64,000 nt of DNA from Gammaproteobacteria bacterium (GCA_017577365.1 PKRJ01000016.1:1-64000), one strand, 5' to 3'; numbered from the stretch's first letter, positions 25,222 through 35,531 are shown. Notes: generated from the letters alone by a model not told the origin. Translations and numbers: made by a program.

Positions 25222-26550
25222 TCACGCGAGACGCATGCGCCCCAAGAACTGCGAGATCAGGTCGTGGCGTCGATCCCAGAGATAACGCTTTCGACCCGGA
25301 GGGCCCAGAACACCCAGAAGCCCCTGCCCGGGCTGACGCGTCCAGATACCGGCCGCGTACGCGCTGCCGAGCTTCTTGAGACGCAGGAACGGACGTTCGT
25401 CGCCTTCGAGCGCATAGCGTCCCGAGACGCCTAGGGTAGGGAGGCCCCATCGATGCGCGAAGGTATACCACGCGGCCTGTGAATCGGTCCGAACGGTGCA
25501 CGTCGCGGTCGGCGTCTTCACCTCGCGCACGCCCGCTCGCAAGCTGACCTCGAACGCCCGTTCGAGATCGCCGAGGTAAAAGGTCACGGGCGGGACCCAG
25601 CGCCGTAACGGCCAATGATAGTGCGCGGCGATATCGGCGATTCTCTTCTCGGTCGTCTCGAGAATCGTGTCGAACGCGACCCGGGGCGTTCGATGAAGGG
25701 GCAGATCCTCGATGCGCGCGTAGTCCCGACGATAGCGTTGCATCGCCGATGGGGTTCCGGAGAACGGCGCATCGAGCTCCCAGGTATCGCCCGGGTACAT
25801 CACGACGAGTCGCTCCTGGGGTATGCGCCGGACGACGTCGTCGATCGTGTTGATCTGCTCGTTCATGTGCGCGTTCGACGGATGACAGAAGCGCACGAAG
25901 CTCGCAAAAGGCAGAACCCAGCGCGGCTCGAGCAGCGTGAAATCCTGAACGAAAGCGTCGAGCGCGCGGCGCGCCGCGGCGCGCTTGCGCTCGTGATCGT
26001 CCGGATTGCCGGCCCAGCCCGCGATCGAGAACTGATCGAGCAGCAGACGGATCGGTCCTACGTCCCGTCGTAACGCACGCAACGTCGCCGGCGGCGTCTG
26101 GCAGTCGTTGAGGTTCAGCAGCGCGCCGTTCGGGTCGCCGTCTCTGACCGCAAGGCACGAATCGGTATGACCGATCTGCCGGCAGTAGATCTCGACGCCG
26201 TTCGCGAGCGGCCGCCACCTCGCATGGTCGAGCTCGACGACGGAGGCGAACCCGAGGGACGCGAGGAAGTCGTAGACCGTCCGGCTGTAGTGGCGTTGGA
26301 ACAGCGCCGTGATGCCGCGCCGGCGCTCCGGCGGAATCGCCTTGAGCGTCGGAATGCTCAGGTGGTCCGGGTGCTCGTGGGAGATCCAGACATGCGTGAC
26401 CCGACTCCACGCGTCGTCCGAGATGAACGGCTGCGGATGCAGGGCCCAGCTTTCGTTGAAGGCGAAGCCCTCGAGCCAGGGATCCATCAGGATGCCGACG
26501 CCCCGAGTCTCGAGCAGCACGCTCGCATGACCCACGAAAGTCAGTTTCAT
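25222..26550 (-). CDS. MBL-fold metallohydrolase of unknown substrate
   Basis: The 442-residue protein begins with a metallo-beta-lactamase domain (about 1-250): MKLTFVGHASVLLET, DPWLEG and the zinc-ligand motif HEHPDH at 58-63, with VGIYCRQ-like strands after it. The C-terminal ~190 residues form an extra domain I do not recognise. Overall order resembles UlaG-like and CMP-Neu5Ac-hydroxylase-type MBL proteins, without a Rieske domain. I start at the ATG at 26550, with AGAGG nine bases upstream. The open frame further upstream (to 26892) runs antisense over hslR and is spurious. Confidence 0.8.
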   Translation of the reverse strand: MKLTFVGHASVLLETRGVGILMDPWLEGFAFNESWALHPQPFISDDAWSRVTHVWISHEHPDHLSIPTLKAIPPERRRGITALFQRHYSRTVYDFLASLGFASVVELDHARWRPLANGVEIYCRQIGHTDSCLAVRDGDPNGALLNLNDCQTPPATLRALRRDVGPIRLLLDQFSIAGWAGNPDDHERKRAAARRALDAFVQDFTLLEPRWVLPFASFVRFCHPSNAHMNEQINTIDDVVRRIPQERLVVMYPGDTWELDAPFSGTPSAMQRYRRDYARIEDLPLHRTPRVAFDTILETTEKRIADIAAHYHWPLRRWVPPVTFYLGDLERAFEVSLRAGVREVKTPTATCTVRTDSQAAWYTFAHRWGLPTLGVSGRYALEGDERPFLRLKKLGSAYAAGIWTRQPGQGLLGVLGPPGRKRYLWDRRHDLISQFLGRMRLA

Positions 26551-26784
26551 CGTCTCGGACCTCTTAGGATCGCCATCGGCCGGCGAGCAGGCTTGTTCGA
26601 AGAATCGTTGCTTCGCCGCTCTCACGAATATCTCGAACCTAGCAAGAAACGGGCCAGCTCGGATTGGAGCGTGCAGGGTCGCGTGCTCTCGGACGAAGCG
26701 GCCTTTGCCCGGGCGCAAGCCTGGTCGCGGAGCGGCCGAAGAAGTAACTTTCAGTGTCGGCTTTCCGGGTGACCGAGGCTTCGC

Positions 26785-27177
26785 ATGGATACACTGCGCA
26801 TCGACCGTTGGCTTTGGTGCGCGCGGTTCTACAAGACCCGCAGTATCGCGGCCGATGCCGTCAAGGCCGGCCACGTCAAAGTCAATGGGCAACGCGTGAA
26901 GCCGGCGCGCGAGGTCAAGGTAGGCGACGTGCTCGTGATCACGCAGGGCGACGTCGAGCGCGAGGTCACCGTGGCCGGAATTCCCGTGCGGCGGGGGCCC
27001 GCGCCCGAAGCGGCGACGTGTTACGTCGAAACCGAGGCCTCGATCGCCAGGCGGCGCGAAGCGGCCGAACGGCGCGCGATCGAGCGCGAGCTCCTTCGTG
27101 CGCCGACACCCGGGCGTCCGGACAAACGCACGCGGAGGCTGCTACGGGCGCGCAAAGCCGGTCGCGACGACGACTGA
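26785..27177 (+). CDS. hslR: ribosome-associated heat shock protein Hsp15 (S4 domain)
   Basis: Hsp15 binds free 50S subunits carrying a nascent chain and recycles stalled ribosomes. The 130 residues have an N-terminal S4 RNA-binding domain (about 1-65; RIDRWLWCARFYKTRSIA, GHVKVNGQRVKPAREV) and a basic, Arg-rich C-terminal helix (about 85-130). It is convergent with sixA seven bases away. Confidence 0.92.
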   Translation: MDTLRIDRWLWCARFYKTRSIAADAVKAGHVKVNGQRVKPAREVKVGDVLVITQGDVEREVTVAGIPVRRGPAPEAATCYVETEASIARRREAAERRAIERELLRAPTPGRPDKRTRRLLRARKAGRDDD

Positions 27178-27184
27178 AGGGACG

Positions 27185-27685
27185 TCAAGTCCCGAGCCGT
27201 TTGGGCGTCTCGTAGTAGAGCAGCCGGCAGACGGACGGCTCGAGGTGCGCCCAGCGATCGGAATCGACGGCGATCGCGACGACCGCGGACGTCGGCAGGC
27301 TTTCGTCGGAGAGGGCGGGGACGAGCCGGCTCGCGGCCTCGCTGATGCCCGGATTGTGGCCGACCGTGAGCACGTGCGATAGCCGGTCGTCCTGGTCACG
27401 CAGCAGGTCGAGCAAGGCGTCCGCCGTCGCGAGATAAAGCCTGCGATCGACACGAACGACGTCGTCGGGCAGCTCGAGTCTCGCGGCGAACGCCTGGGCG
27501 GTCATGCGGGCGCGGCGGGCATGGCTCGTGAGGATCGAGTCGGGTCGCTCGCCCCGCGCGGCGAGTCGAGCGGCCATCGCCGGCGCATCGCGCTCGCCTC
27601 GGCTCGACAGCGGTCGCTCGCTGTCGGGCAATGAAGGATCGCTCCAGCTCGATTTCGCGTGTCGAACGAGCGTGAGCCGCTTCAT
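27185..27685 (-). CDS. sixA: phosphohistidine phosphatase, SixA type
   Basis: This short histidine-phosphatase-superfamily enzyme (166 residues) has the nucleophile motif LVRHAKSSW (Arg8, His9) and the second histidine in TVGHNPG. SixA-type proteins remove phosphate from histidine on phosphotransfer proteins. The gene starts 21 bases after sufT on the same strand and looks like the last gene of the suf transcript. A GTG at 27700 is an alternative start. Confidence 0.85.
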   Translation of the reverse strand: MKRLTLVRHAKSSWSDPSLPDSERPLSSRGERDAPAMAARLAARGERPDSILTSHARRARMTAQAFAARLELPDDVVRVDRRLYLATADALLDLLRDQDDRLSHVLTVGHNPGISEAASRLVPALSDESLPTSAVVAIAVDSDRWAHLEPSVCRLLYYETPKRLGT

Positions 27686-27706
27686 GCGCCCAAAGCCCAC
27701 TCGGCG

Positions 27707-28258
27707 TCAAAACAGCCCGGCCTCGAGGCGCGCGGCCTCGGACATCATCGACCGGTCCCACGGCGGATCGAAGACGACCTCCACGTCGGCGCGCTCGACC
27801 GTCGGGATCAGCTCGATCTTGTCGCGCACGTCGGCGGCGAGAATGTCGCCCATGCCGCAGCCCGGAGCCGTCAGCGTCATCTTGATGTGCACGGTCCACT
27901 TGCCGTCGTCGGTGCGCTCGATGCGGCACTCGTAGATCAGCCCGAGATCGACGATGTTGATCGGGATCTCGGGATCGAAGCACGTGCGCAGCTGATTCCA
28001 CACGGCCGTTTCGATGTCGGCCTCGGTCGCGTTCTCGGGGATCTCCGGCGGCTTCAGCGGCTCTTTGCCGATCGCGTCGGCATCGGTGCCTGCGATGCGG
28101 AACAGGCTGCCGTCGATATAGACGGTGAAGCTGCCGCCGAGCGCCTGCGTGATGAACCCGTAGGTGCCGGCGGGCAAGGTGACCTTGTCGCCGGCCGGTA
28201 TCAGCACGGCTTCGCAGTCTCTCGAGAACGTGACGGGCTCGTTGTATCCGAAATACAT
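27707..28258 (-). CDS. sufT: iron-sulfur assembly protein SufT
   Basis: SufT aids maturation of [4Fe-4S] proteins. The 183 residues have an N-terminal domain typical of the long SufT form (MYFGYNEPVTFSRDCEAVLIPAG) and a C-terminal MIP18/DUF59 domain (about 95-180). That domain has FDPEIPINIVDLGLIYE and the cysteine motif TAPGCGMGD. It follows sufU by five bases. The frame extends upstream into sufU, but the ATG at 28258 is the family start. Confidence 0.94.
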   Translation of the reverse strand: MYFGYNEPVTFSRDCEAVLIPAGDKVTLPAGTYGFITQALGGSFTVYIDGSLFRIAGTDADAIGKEPLKPPEIPENATEADIETAVWNQLRTCFDPEIPINIVDLGLIYECRIERTDDGKWTVHIKMTLTAPGCGMGDILAADVRDKIELIPTVERADVEVVFDPPWDRSMMSEAARLEAGLF

Positions 28259-28263
28259 GGCAG

Positions 28264-28707
28264 CTACTCGGTCGAAACGCGGTCGTCGGTGCCCGAGAGC
28301 GCGCTCTTCAGCGCGTGCCACGCGAGGCTCGCGCACTTCACCCGCGTCGGGAACTCGCGGACGCCGGAGAGCGCGGCGAGCTTGTCGAGCTCGTCGATGG
28401 CGTTGCCTTGGCCCGCGAGCATCTCGTGCACCTTCTCGAACAGGCTCAGCGATTCCTCGACGGTTGCGCCTTTCACGCGCTCCGTCATCAACGACGACGA
28501 CGCCATCGAGATCGCGCAGCCGCTTCCCTTGAACTTGATATCGTCGATGCGGTTCTCGTCGAGCTTCAGGTAGAGCGTCAGCCGGTCGCCGCAGAGCGGG
28601 TTCACGCCTTCGACGACGCGGTCGGCGCCGTCGATCTCGCCGAAGTTCCGCGGCGAGCGGTTGTGGTCGAGGATCACCTCGCGATAAAGGTCTCGGAGCT
28701 CGTTCAC
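28264..28707 (-). CDS. sufU: SufU-type iron-sulfur assembly protein
   Basis: This 147-residue IscU-fold protein has the three conserved cysteines Cys39 (NPLCGDRL), Cys64 (GSGCAIS) and Cys125 (RVKCASLAW) plus Asp41. The insertion before the last cysteine is typical of SufU. In Bacillus SufU takes sulfur from SufS. It starts with GTG at 28707, with GGAG eight bases upstream inside the sufS 3' end, and overlaps sufS by four bases. Confidence 0.94.
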   Translation of the reverse strand: MNELRDLYREVILDHNRSPRNFGEIDGADRVVEGVNPLCGDRLTLYLKLDENRIDDIKFKGSGCAISMASSSLMTERVKGATVEESLSLFEKVHEMLAGQGNAIDELDKLAALSGVREFPTRVKCASLAWHALKSALSGTDDRVSTE

Positions 28708-29954
28708 GCGAAAATCTCCAACGCGCGCTTCAGGCCCAAGATCAGCCGATCGACGTCGTCCGCGTTGTTGTAGAGGGCGAACGACGCCCGCGCCGTCGCC
28801 GGTACGCCGAAACGCTCCATGACGGGCATCGCGCAATGATGTCCGGTACGGATCGCGACGCCCTCGCTGTCGACGATCGTGCCGACGTCGTGCGCGTGAA
28901 CGCGGTCGAGCACGAACGACAGCACGCCCGCCTTCGATTCCGCTGTGCCGATCACGTGAGCGCCGAGCGCGAGCACCTTCTCCGTCGCGTAGTCGAGGAG
29001 CCTATGCTCGTGCGCCGCGAGCGCGTCGAAGTCGATCGTGCTCAAGAAGTCCACGGCCGCGCCGAGCGCGACCGCGCCGGTGATGTTCGGCGTGCCCGCC
29101 TCGAACTTGTACGGCAGCGCGTTGTATACCGTCTTCTCGAAGCTGACCGTGAGGATCATCTCGCCGCCGCCCTGATACGGCGGCATGCGCTCGAGAAGCG
29201 CGCGTTTGGCGTAGAGCACGCCGATGCCGGTCGGCGCGAACATCTTGTGTCCCGAGAACGCGTAGAAGTCGCAGTCGAGCGCCTGCACGTCGACCCTCAT
29301 GTGCGCCATCGCCTGCGCGCCGTCGACGAGCACGTAGGCGCCCGCGCGGTGGGCGAGCTCGACGATGCGCTCGACTGGGTTCACGGTGCCGAGCGCGTTG
29401 GAGACGTGCGCGACCGCGACGATGCGCGTGCGCTCGTTCAAGAGCTTCTCGAACGCGTCGAGATCGATCTCGCCGCGATCGGTGATCGGCGCGGGCACGA
29501 GCCGCGCACCGGTACGTTCGCAGACGAGCTGCCACGGGATGATGTTCGAGTGGTGCTCCATCTGCGTGATCAGCACCTCGTCGCCGGGCTCGAGCAGGCT
29601 GCCGCCGAGGCTCGACGCGACGAGGTTGATCGATTCCGTCGTGCCGCGCGTGAACACGATCTCGTCGACGCCGCTCGCGTTGAGATACGCACGAACCTTC
29701 TCGCGCGCGCCTTCGTACGCGTCGGTCGCGCGCTGGCTCAGCGCATGCACGCCGCGATGAACGTTCGCGTGATTGCGGCTCTGCTGCTCAAGCATCGTCT
29801 CGAGCACGACGTCCGGGCATTGGGACGACGCGGCGTTGTCGAGATAGACGAGCCGTTTGCCGTGCACCTGCTGATCGAGCGCGGGGAACCGCGCGCGCAG
29901 CGATGCGATGTCGGTGATGAGCCGCTCGGGACGAGCCTTGGGACTCGCGCTCAT
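28704..29954 (-). CDS. sufS: cysteine desulfurase SufS
   Basis: This PLP-dependent enzyme removes sulfur from cysteine for cluster assembly. The 416-residue group II desulfurase has PLP Lys237 (FSGHKMFAPTGIGVLY) and catalytic Cys374 in RTGHHCAMP. Other blocks are YLDNAASSQ and QMEHHSNIIPW. The start ATG at 29954 overlaps the sufD stop as ATGA, which decides against the longer upstream frame. Confidence 0.96.
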   Translation of the reverse strand: MSASPKARPERLITDIASLRARFPALDQQVHGKRLVYLDNAASSQCPDVVLETMLEQQSRNHANVHRGVHALSQRATDAYEGAREKVRAYLNASGVDEIVFTRGTTESINLVASSLGGSLLEPGDEVLITQMEHHSNIIPWQLVCERTGARLVPAPITDRGEIDLDAFEKLLNERTRIVAVAHVSNALGTVNPVERIVELAHRAGAYVLVDGAQAMAHMRVDVQALDCDFYAFSGHKMFAPTGIGVLYAKRALLERMPPYQGGGEMILTVSFEKTVYNALPYKFEAGTPNITGAVALGAAVDFLSTIDFDALAAHEHRLLDYATEKVLALGAHVIGTAESKAGVLSFVLDRVHAHDVGTIVDSEGVAIRTGHHCAMPVMERFGVPATARASFALYNNADDVDRLILGLKRALEIFA

Positions 29955-31233
29955 CGCAAGCTCTCCCATTCGACGAGGCCGGCGAGGCCGCCGGCCACGC
30001 GCGCGACCGCGCGCTCGCGGAGCGGCGCGGGCTCGAGGCGGCCGAGCAGCACGTTGGCGAACGCGAACGTCAGCAGCGCGCGGGCGCTGTCCGCATCGAG
30101 GCCGCGCGAGCGGAGATAGAACATCTGGTCCTCGTCGAGCTCGCCGACGGTCGCGCCGTGGCTGCACTTGACGTCGTCGGCATAGATCTCGAGTTCCGGC
30201 CGCGTGTCGATCTCCGCCTTGTCGGCGAGGAGCAGGTTGTCGCTGCTCTGGCGGGCGTCGATCTTCTGTGCGCCGGGGCGCACGAGCAGCTTGCCGCGGA
30301 AGACGCCGCGGCCGTCGCGGTCGGCGATGCCGCGGAAGGCGGTCTCGCTCCTCGTGTGCGGGGCCGCGTGGTCGACGTGGATCTCGTCGTCCACATGCCG
30401 ACCGGGCGAGGCGACGAACACGCCGAAGAGGTCCGCGCTCGCGCCGGGGCCGGCGAGCTCGACGTCGATATCGTTGCGCGTGACGCGTCCGCCGAGGTCG
30501 ACGTAGCCCGCGACGAGCGAGGCGTCCTTGTCGAGACGCGCGGACAGAAACGACGTGCTGTCCAGCCGATCGCCGTGCTCCTGCAGCCGAAAGATCCTGA
30601 GCCTCGAGCCTTCGGCCTGCACTACGTCGAAGACGACGTTCAGCCAGCCTTCGGCGTCGTCGAGATCGATCGCGCGCACGACGACGTCGAGCGCGGCGTT
30701 GCGCTCGAGATCGATGACGATACGCGGATGCTGCGCGATGCGCCCGTTGCCGCTAGCGACGAGGACGATCTCGAGCGGAGCCGTCGCCGCCTTGCCGGCC
30801 GCGACGTGAACGCGGATCCCGTCGCGAGCGAACGCGCGGTTCAGGAGCGCGAGCGGATGCGCGCTCGCGGCGGTGCGGCCGATGCGGTCGAGGCGCTCGT
30901 CGCCGACGAGTCTCGCCAACGCGATCTCGTTCGGCGGCGTGGACAATGCCTCGTCGACGAGGCCGTCGGCGATCACGATGCGTGTCGCGTCCGCCGGCGG
31001 CGCGGTCTCTTCCACGCGCGCGCGGACGCGCTCGCGAGTGCGCGCGTCCGCCGCGGCGGGCGCGTCGAACTCGGCCTCGGCGATCGGCTTCAGGTCCGTG
31101 TAGCGCCAGGCCTCGTCGCGGCGCGTCGGGTAGCCTCTCTCGAGGAACGCCGCGAGCGCCCGCTTGCGCGGCTCGAAGGCGCCGGGCAGCGTGTCCTTCT
31201 GCCGCTCGAATTGACGTTCGATCAGCATCTCGC

Positions 31234-31237
<4 letters not shown>
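29951..31237 (-). CDS. sufD: Fe-S assembly scaffold protein SufD
   Basis: SufD pairs with SufB in the SufBC2D scaffold complex. The 428-residue product shows the C-terminal beta-helix pattern (LADKAEIDTRPELEIYADDV, KCSHGATVGELDEDQMFYL). It starts with GTG at 31237, overlapping the sufC stop as GTGA. It is more divergent than SufB at the N-terminus, as usual. Confidence 0.95.
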
Positions 31238-31989
<752 letters not shown>

Positions 31990-32046
31990 CTCGCTCCCTC
32001 GATCGCTTTCCAGGCCGCGGCACGCGGCCGAAGATCGTGTTGCTGC

Positions 32047-33495
32047 CTATCCAACCGCGCCTTCGAGGCTGACGTTCAGCAGGTTCTGCGCCTCGACCGC
32101 GAACTCCATCGGCAGCTCCTTGAAGACCTCGCGGCAGAATCCGTTCACGATGATGTTGACCGCGTCCTCCTCGGACAGCCCGCGCTGACGGCAGTAGAAG
32201 AGCTGGTCGTCGCTGATCTTCGACGTTGTCGCTTCGTGCTCGATGCGCGCCGAGCGCTCGCGCGATTCGATGTACGGAAACGTGTGCGCGCCGCAGCGAT
32301 CGCCTATCAGCAGCGAATCGCACTGCGTGTAGTTCCGCGCGCCTTTCGCCGTCGGCATGATCCGCACGAGGCCGCGATACGTGTTCTGCCCGTGGCCCGC
32401 CGCGATGCCCTTCGAGATGATCGTGCTCCTCGTGTTGCGGCCGATGTGGATCATCTTCGTCCCGGTATCGGCCTGCTGGTAGTTGTTCGTCACGGCCACG
32501 GAGTAGAACTCGCCGACGGAGTTCTCGCCGCGCAGGATGCAGCTCGGGTATTTCCACGTGATCGCGGACCCCGTCTCGACCTGCGTCCACGAGATCTTCG
32601 AGTTCGCGCCGCGGCATTCGCCGCGCTTCGTGACGAAGTTGTAGATGCCGCCGCGGCCTTCCTCGTCGCCGGGATACCAGTTCTGCACGGTCGAATACTT
32701 GATCTCGGCGCCTTCGAGCGCGACGAGCTCGACGACCGCGGCGTGGAGCTGGTTCTCGTCGCGCATCGGCGCGGTGCAGCCCTCGAGATAGCTCACGTAG
32801 CTGCCTTCGTCGGCGATGATCAGCGTGCGCTCGAACTGCCCCGTCTTCGCCGCGTTGATGCGGAAATACGTCGACAGCTCCATCGGGCAGCGCACGCCTT
32901 TCGGCACGTAGACGAACGAGCCATCCGTGAAGACGGCCGAGTTGAGCGCCGCGAAGAAGTTGTCGCGATAGGGCACGACGGTGCCCAAGTACTTGCGCAC
33001 GAGCTCGGGGTGATCGCGCACCGCATCGGAGATCGAGCAGAAAATCACGCCGGCCTCGGCGAGCTTCTCCCTGAACGTCGTCGCGACCGAGACGCTGTCG
33101 AAGACCGCGTCGACGGCGACGCCGGCGAGACGCGCGCGCTCGTGCAAAGGGATGCCGAGCTTCTCGTAAGTCTCGAGCAGCTTCGGGTCGACCTCGTCGA
33201 GGCTCTTCGGCCCGTCGCCGCGGCGTTTCGGCGCGGAGTAGTACGAGATCGACTGATAGTCCGTCGGGGTGTACTTCACGTGCGCCCACGTCGGCTCCTG
33301 CATCGTGAGCCAGTGCCGATAGGCCTTGAGGCGCCATTCGGTGAGAAACTCGGGCTCGCCCTTCTTCTGCGAAAGCCGCCGGATGACGTCCTCGTCGAGA
33401 CCGGGCGGGAACGTTTCCTGCTCGATATCGGTGACGAAGCCGTGCCGGTACTTCCGCTGGACGAGCTCGTTCAGATCTTTCGATTCCGTGGCCAT
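32047..33495 (-). CDS. sufB: Fe-S assembly scaffold protein SufB
   Basis: SufB is the scaffold on which clusters are built. The 482 residues carry the family blocks YFRINAAKTGQFERTLII, GSYVSYLEGCTAP and ECRGANSKISWTQVETGSAI. The C-terminal part has EATTSKISDDQLFYCRQRG with the conserved Cys and Glu. It lies 11 bases after the Rrf2 regulator gene and opens the enzyme part of the operon. Confidence 0.97.
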   Translation of the reverse strand: MATESKDLNELVQRKYRHGFVTDIEQETFPPGLDEDVIRRLSQKKGEPEFLTEWRLKAYRHWLTMQEPTWAHVKYTPTDYQSISYYSAPKRRGDGPKSLDEVDPKLLETYEKLGIPLHERARLAGVAVDAVFDSVSVATTFREKLAEAGVIFCSISDAVRDHPELVRKYLGTVVPYRDNFFAALNSAVFTDGSFVYVPKGVRCPMELSTYFRINAAKTGQFERTLIIADEGSYVSYLEGCTAPMRDENQLHAAVVELVALEGAEIKYSTVQNWYPGDEEGRGGIYNFVTKRGECRGANSKISWTQVETGSAITWKYPSCILRGENSVGEFYSVAVTNNYQQADTGTKMIHIGRNTRSTIISKGIAAGHGQNTYRGLVRIMPTAKGARNYTQCDSLLIGDRCGAHTFPYIESRERSARIEHEATTSKISDDQLFYCRQRGLSEEDAVNIIVNGFCREVFKELPMEFAVEAQNLLNVSLEGAVG

Positions 33496-33506
33496 CTGCC
33501 TTTTCC

Positions 33507-33968
33507 CTAGCCTGTCGCGGCCGATTTACGTAGCTCCCGCTCGAGCATCTCCGCCGGCAGCGGGTCCGGCGACGTCAAGAGGTCCGCGAGCGTGACCGAT
33601 TCCAGCGCGACGCGGATGCTGCGGTTGATCCGCTGCCATGCCGCGCCGACCCGGCAATGCCCTTCCAGCCCGCACAGTCCGACCGCCGAGCTGCACGCGG
33701 TGATGGCGACCGGCCCTTCGAGCGCGTCGAGGATCTCCGCCGCCGTGATCGTCTCGGGCGGGCGGGCGAGGGCATAACCGCCCTGGGCGCCGCGGACCGA
33801 GACGACGAGCCCGGCCCGCGCGAGCAGCTTCAATAGCTTGCTGACCGTCGGCTGGCCGAGATGCGTCGCCGCGGCGACCGACGCGCACGTCGACAGCCCG
33901 CGGTCGTTCGCCGCGAGCTGGGCGAGCACCAGCGTGCCGTAGTCGGTCAGCTTACTCATGCGCAACAT
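33507..33968 (-). CDS. Rrf2-family regulator of the suf operon (IscR-like)
   Basis: The 153-residue winged-helix protein has the Rrf2 DNA-binding domain (about 1-75; LTDYGTLVLAQLA, GQPTVSKLLKLLARAG). Three cluster-ligating cysteines at 92, 99 and 105 are spaced as in IscR. I choose the first ATG (33968) because GGGAG lies ten bases upstream; an internal ATG at 33959 has none. It directly precedes sufB, and an IscR-type box lies 24 bases upstream, so it very likely represses its own operon when loaded with a [2Fe-2S] cluster. Confidence 0.94.
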   Translation of the reverse strand: MLRMSKLTDYGTLVLAQLAANDRGLSTCASVAAATHLGQPTVSKLLKLLARAGLVVSVRGAQGGYALARPPETITAAEILDALEGPVAITACSSAVGLCGLEGHCRVGAAWQRINRSIRVALESVTLADLLTSPDPLPAEMLERELRKSAATG

Positions 33969-33991
33969 GGCGGCGGATCTCCCGTCGCGGA

Positions 33992-34016
33992 ATAGTGGAC
34001 TATTTTAGTCCTGTAT
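33992..34016 (-). promoter_or_regulatory. IscR type 1-like operator of the suf operon
   Basis: The 25 bases upstream of the Rrf2 gene match the E. coli IscR type 1 consensus (ATASYYGACTRWWWYAGTCRRSTAT) at 22 of 25 positions. The core is a perfect GGACTA-AAA-TAGTCC palindrome. It lies in the expected promoter region of the regulator-sufBCDSUT operon. Confidence 0.85.
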
Positions 34017-34073
34017 GAGCGCGCCGCAAAGGGAAAGTCGCGGTAGGCGGCGCGAATCCGCCGAGCTGCTTTG

Positions 34074-35531
34074 TCAGCCGCCCGGGGCGCGTCGGAGCAC
34101 CTCTTCGCGGTGCTCCTCGGGAATGTACTCGATGAGCTCGTCGAGGCGGGCCGTGATGCGCGCGCGCTCGACCTCGTGCACGTCCGGAAGCTGCAGGGCG
34201 AGCCGAAGCTGGCCGATCGCGAGCGGCAGATTGCCGGTCGAGACGTAATACTCGGCCATGTAGTAATACGCGTTCACGGTATCGCCTTCGGCGCTCGCCG
34301 CCCGGGCGATCAGACGGATCTGCGCCGGCGTCGGCGGCACGTTGTTCAGGAGGTCGAGCAGCACCTTGTGCGCCTCGTCCGGCCGCTCGGCCTCGAGCAG
34401 CACCTCGGCATAGCTGATCGTCAACGGCACGTTCCGCGGGAAGAGCCGCACGGCCTCCCTATAGACCTCCAGGGCCTGCTCGGTCAGTCCGCTCTTCGCG
34501 AGCGCTTCGCCGAGCCCGATGCGGAACGCGATCACGCCGGGATGCTCTCGCACGAGGTCGCGGAACGCGCGCTCGGCGTCGTCGTTCCGGCCGATCGCGG
34601 CGAGCGCGAGCGCACGACCGTAACGGTTCGCGACGGTATCGGGATTCGGCTTCGACTCGAAGATCCGAAGCGCCGTCTGCGGATCGCGCGCGCTCATGAC
34701 CTCGATGCGCGCTCTCGTCAGGCCGTAATCGAGGCTGTCCTCGACGCGGTTCTGCGGCAGGCGCCGCGCGCGGTCGCGTGCCTCCGCGATGCGCACCGCG
34801 GTCACCGGGTGCGTCTGCAGCATGTCCGGAATCTCGGTGCGCGCGGCGGAGTAGCGCCTAGACAGCTTCTCGAAGAAGGTCGCCATCGCGTTCGGATCGA
34901 AGCCGGCGGCAGCGAGGACGTCGATCCCGACGCGGTCCGCCTCGTGCTCGTTCGAGCGCGTGTAGTTGATCTGACGCTGTGCTGCGGCGGCTTGCGAAGC
35001 GGTGATCGCGCCCATCATCGCGTCGCCCGGCAGGTCGGCCGCCGCGCCGAGCAGCGCCGCCGCGAGCATCGCCGCCATCGTCATGATGCTCGTGCGCTGG
35101 GTGTCGTACAGCGATCGCGCTATATGCCGCTGCGTGACGTGCGAGACCTCGTGCGCGAGCACGCCGGCAAGCTCGCTTTCGTTCTCGCTCGCGAGGATCA
35201 GCCCGGTATTGACGCCGATATAGCCGCCGGGCATCGCGAACGCGTTGATGCTGTCGTCCTTGACGACGAAGAACCTGAAGCGATGATCTCCGTCGTTCGC
35301 GTGGCTCGCGATCCGTGCGCCGATGGACTGGATGTATTCGGTGAGGAGCGGGTCCTCGACGACGACGCCGGCGTTATAGAGCTGCATCATGACCGTGCGG
35401 CCGAGCTGACCTTCACGGGTCTTGTTCAGCACGGCGTCCGCCGGATTGCCGAAATCCGGCAGGTCGTTCGCCGCCGCCGCGCCGCCCAGGGTCTGCCCGA
35501 GCAGCGCGAGCAGGCATAGCCAATACCTCAT
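34074..35531 (-). CDS. bepA: periplasmic M48 metalloprotease/chaperone BepA
   Basis: BepA assists LptD and BAM substrates and degrades misfolded ones. The 485 residues have a signal peptide (1-21), an M48 peptidase domain with HEVSH at 127-131 and the third ligand Glu197 (SNEHEADRVG), then a C-terminal TPR domain (about 300-485). GGAG lies seven bases before the ATG at 35531. It is downstream of bcp, part of a conserved gammaproteobacterial neighbourhood. Confidence 0.94.
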   Translation of the reverse strand: MRYWLCLLALLGQTLGGAAAANDLPDFGNPADAVLNKTREGQLGRTVMMQLYNAGVVVEDPLLTEYIQSIGARIASHANDGDHRFRFFVVKDDSINAFAMPGGYIGVNTGLILASENESELAGVLAHEVSHVTQRHIARSLYDTQRTSIMTMAAMLAAALLGAAADLPGDAMMGAITASQAAAAQRQINYTRSNEHEADRVGIDVLAAAGFDPNAMATFFEKLSRRYSAARTEIPDMLQTHPVTAVRIAEARDRARRLPQNRVEDSLDYGLTRARIEVMSARDPQTALRIFESKPNPDTVANRYGRALALAAIGRNDDAERAFRDLVREHPGVIAFRIGLGEALAKSGLTEQALEVYREAVRLFPRNVPLTISYAEVLLEAERPDEAHKVLLDLLNNVPPTPAQIRLIARAASAEGDTVNAYYYMAEYYVSTGNLPLAIGQLRLALQLPDVHEVERARITARLDELIEYIPEEHREEVLRRAPGG

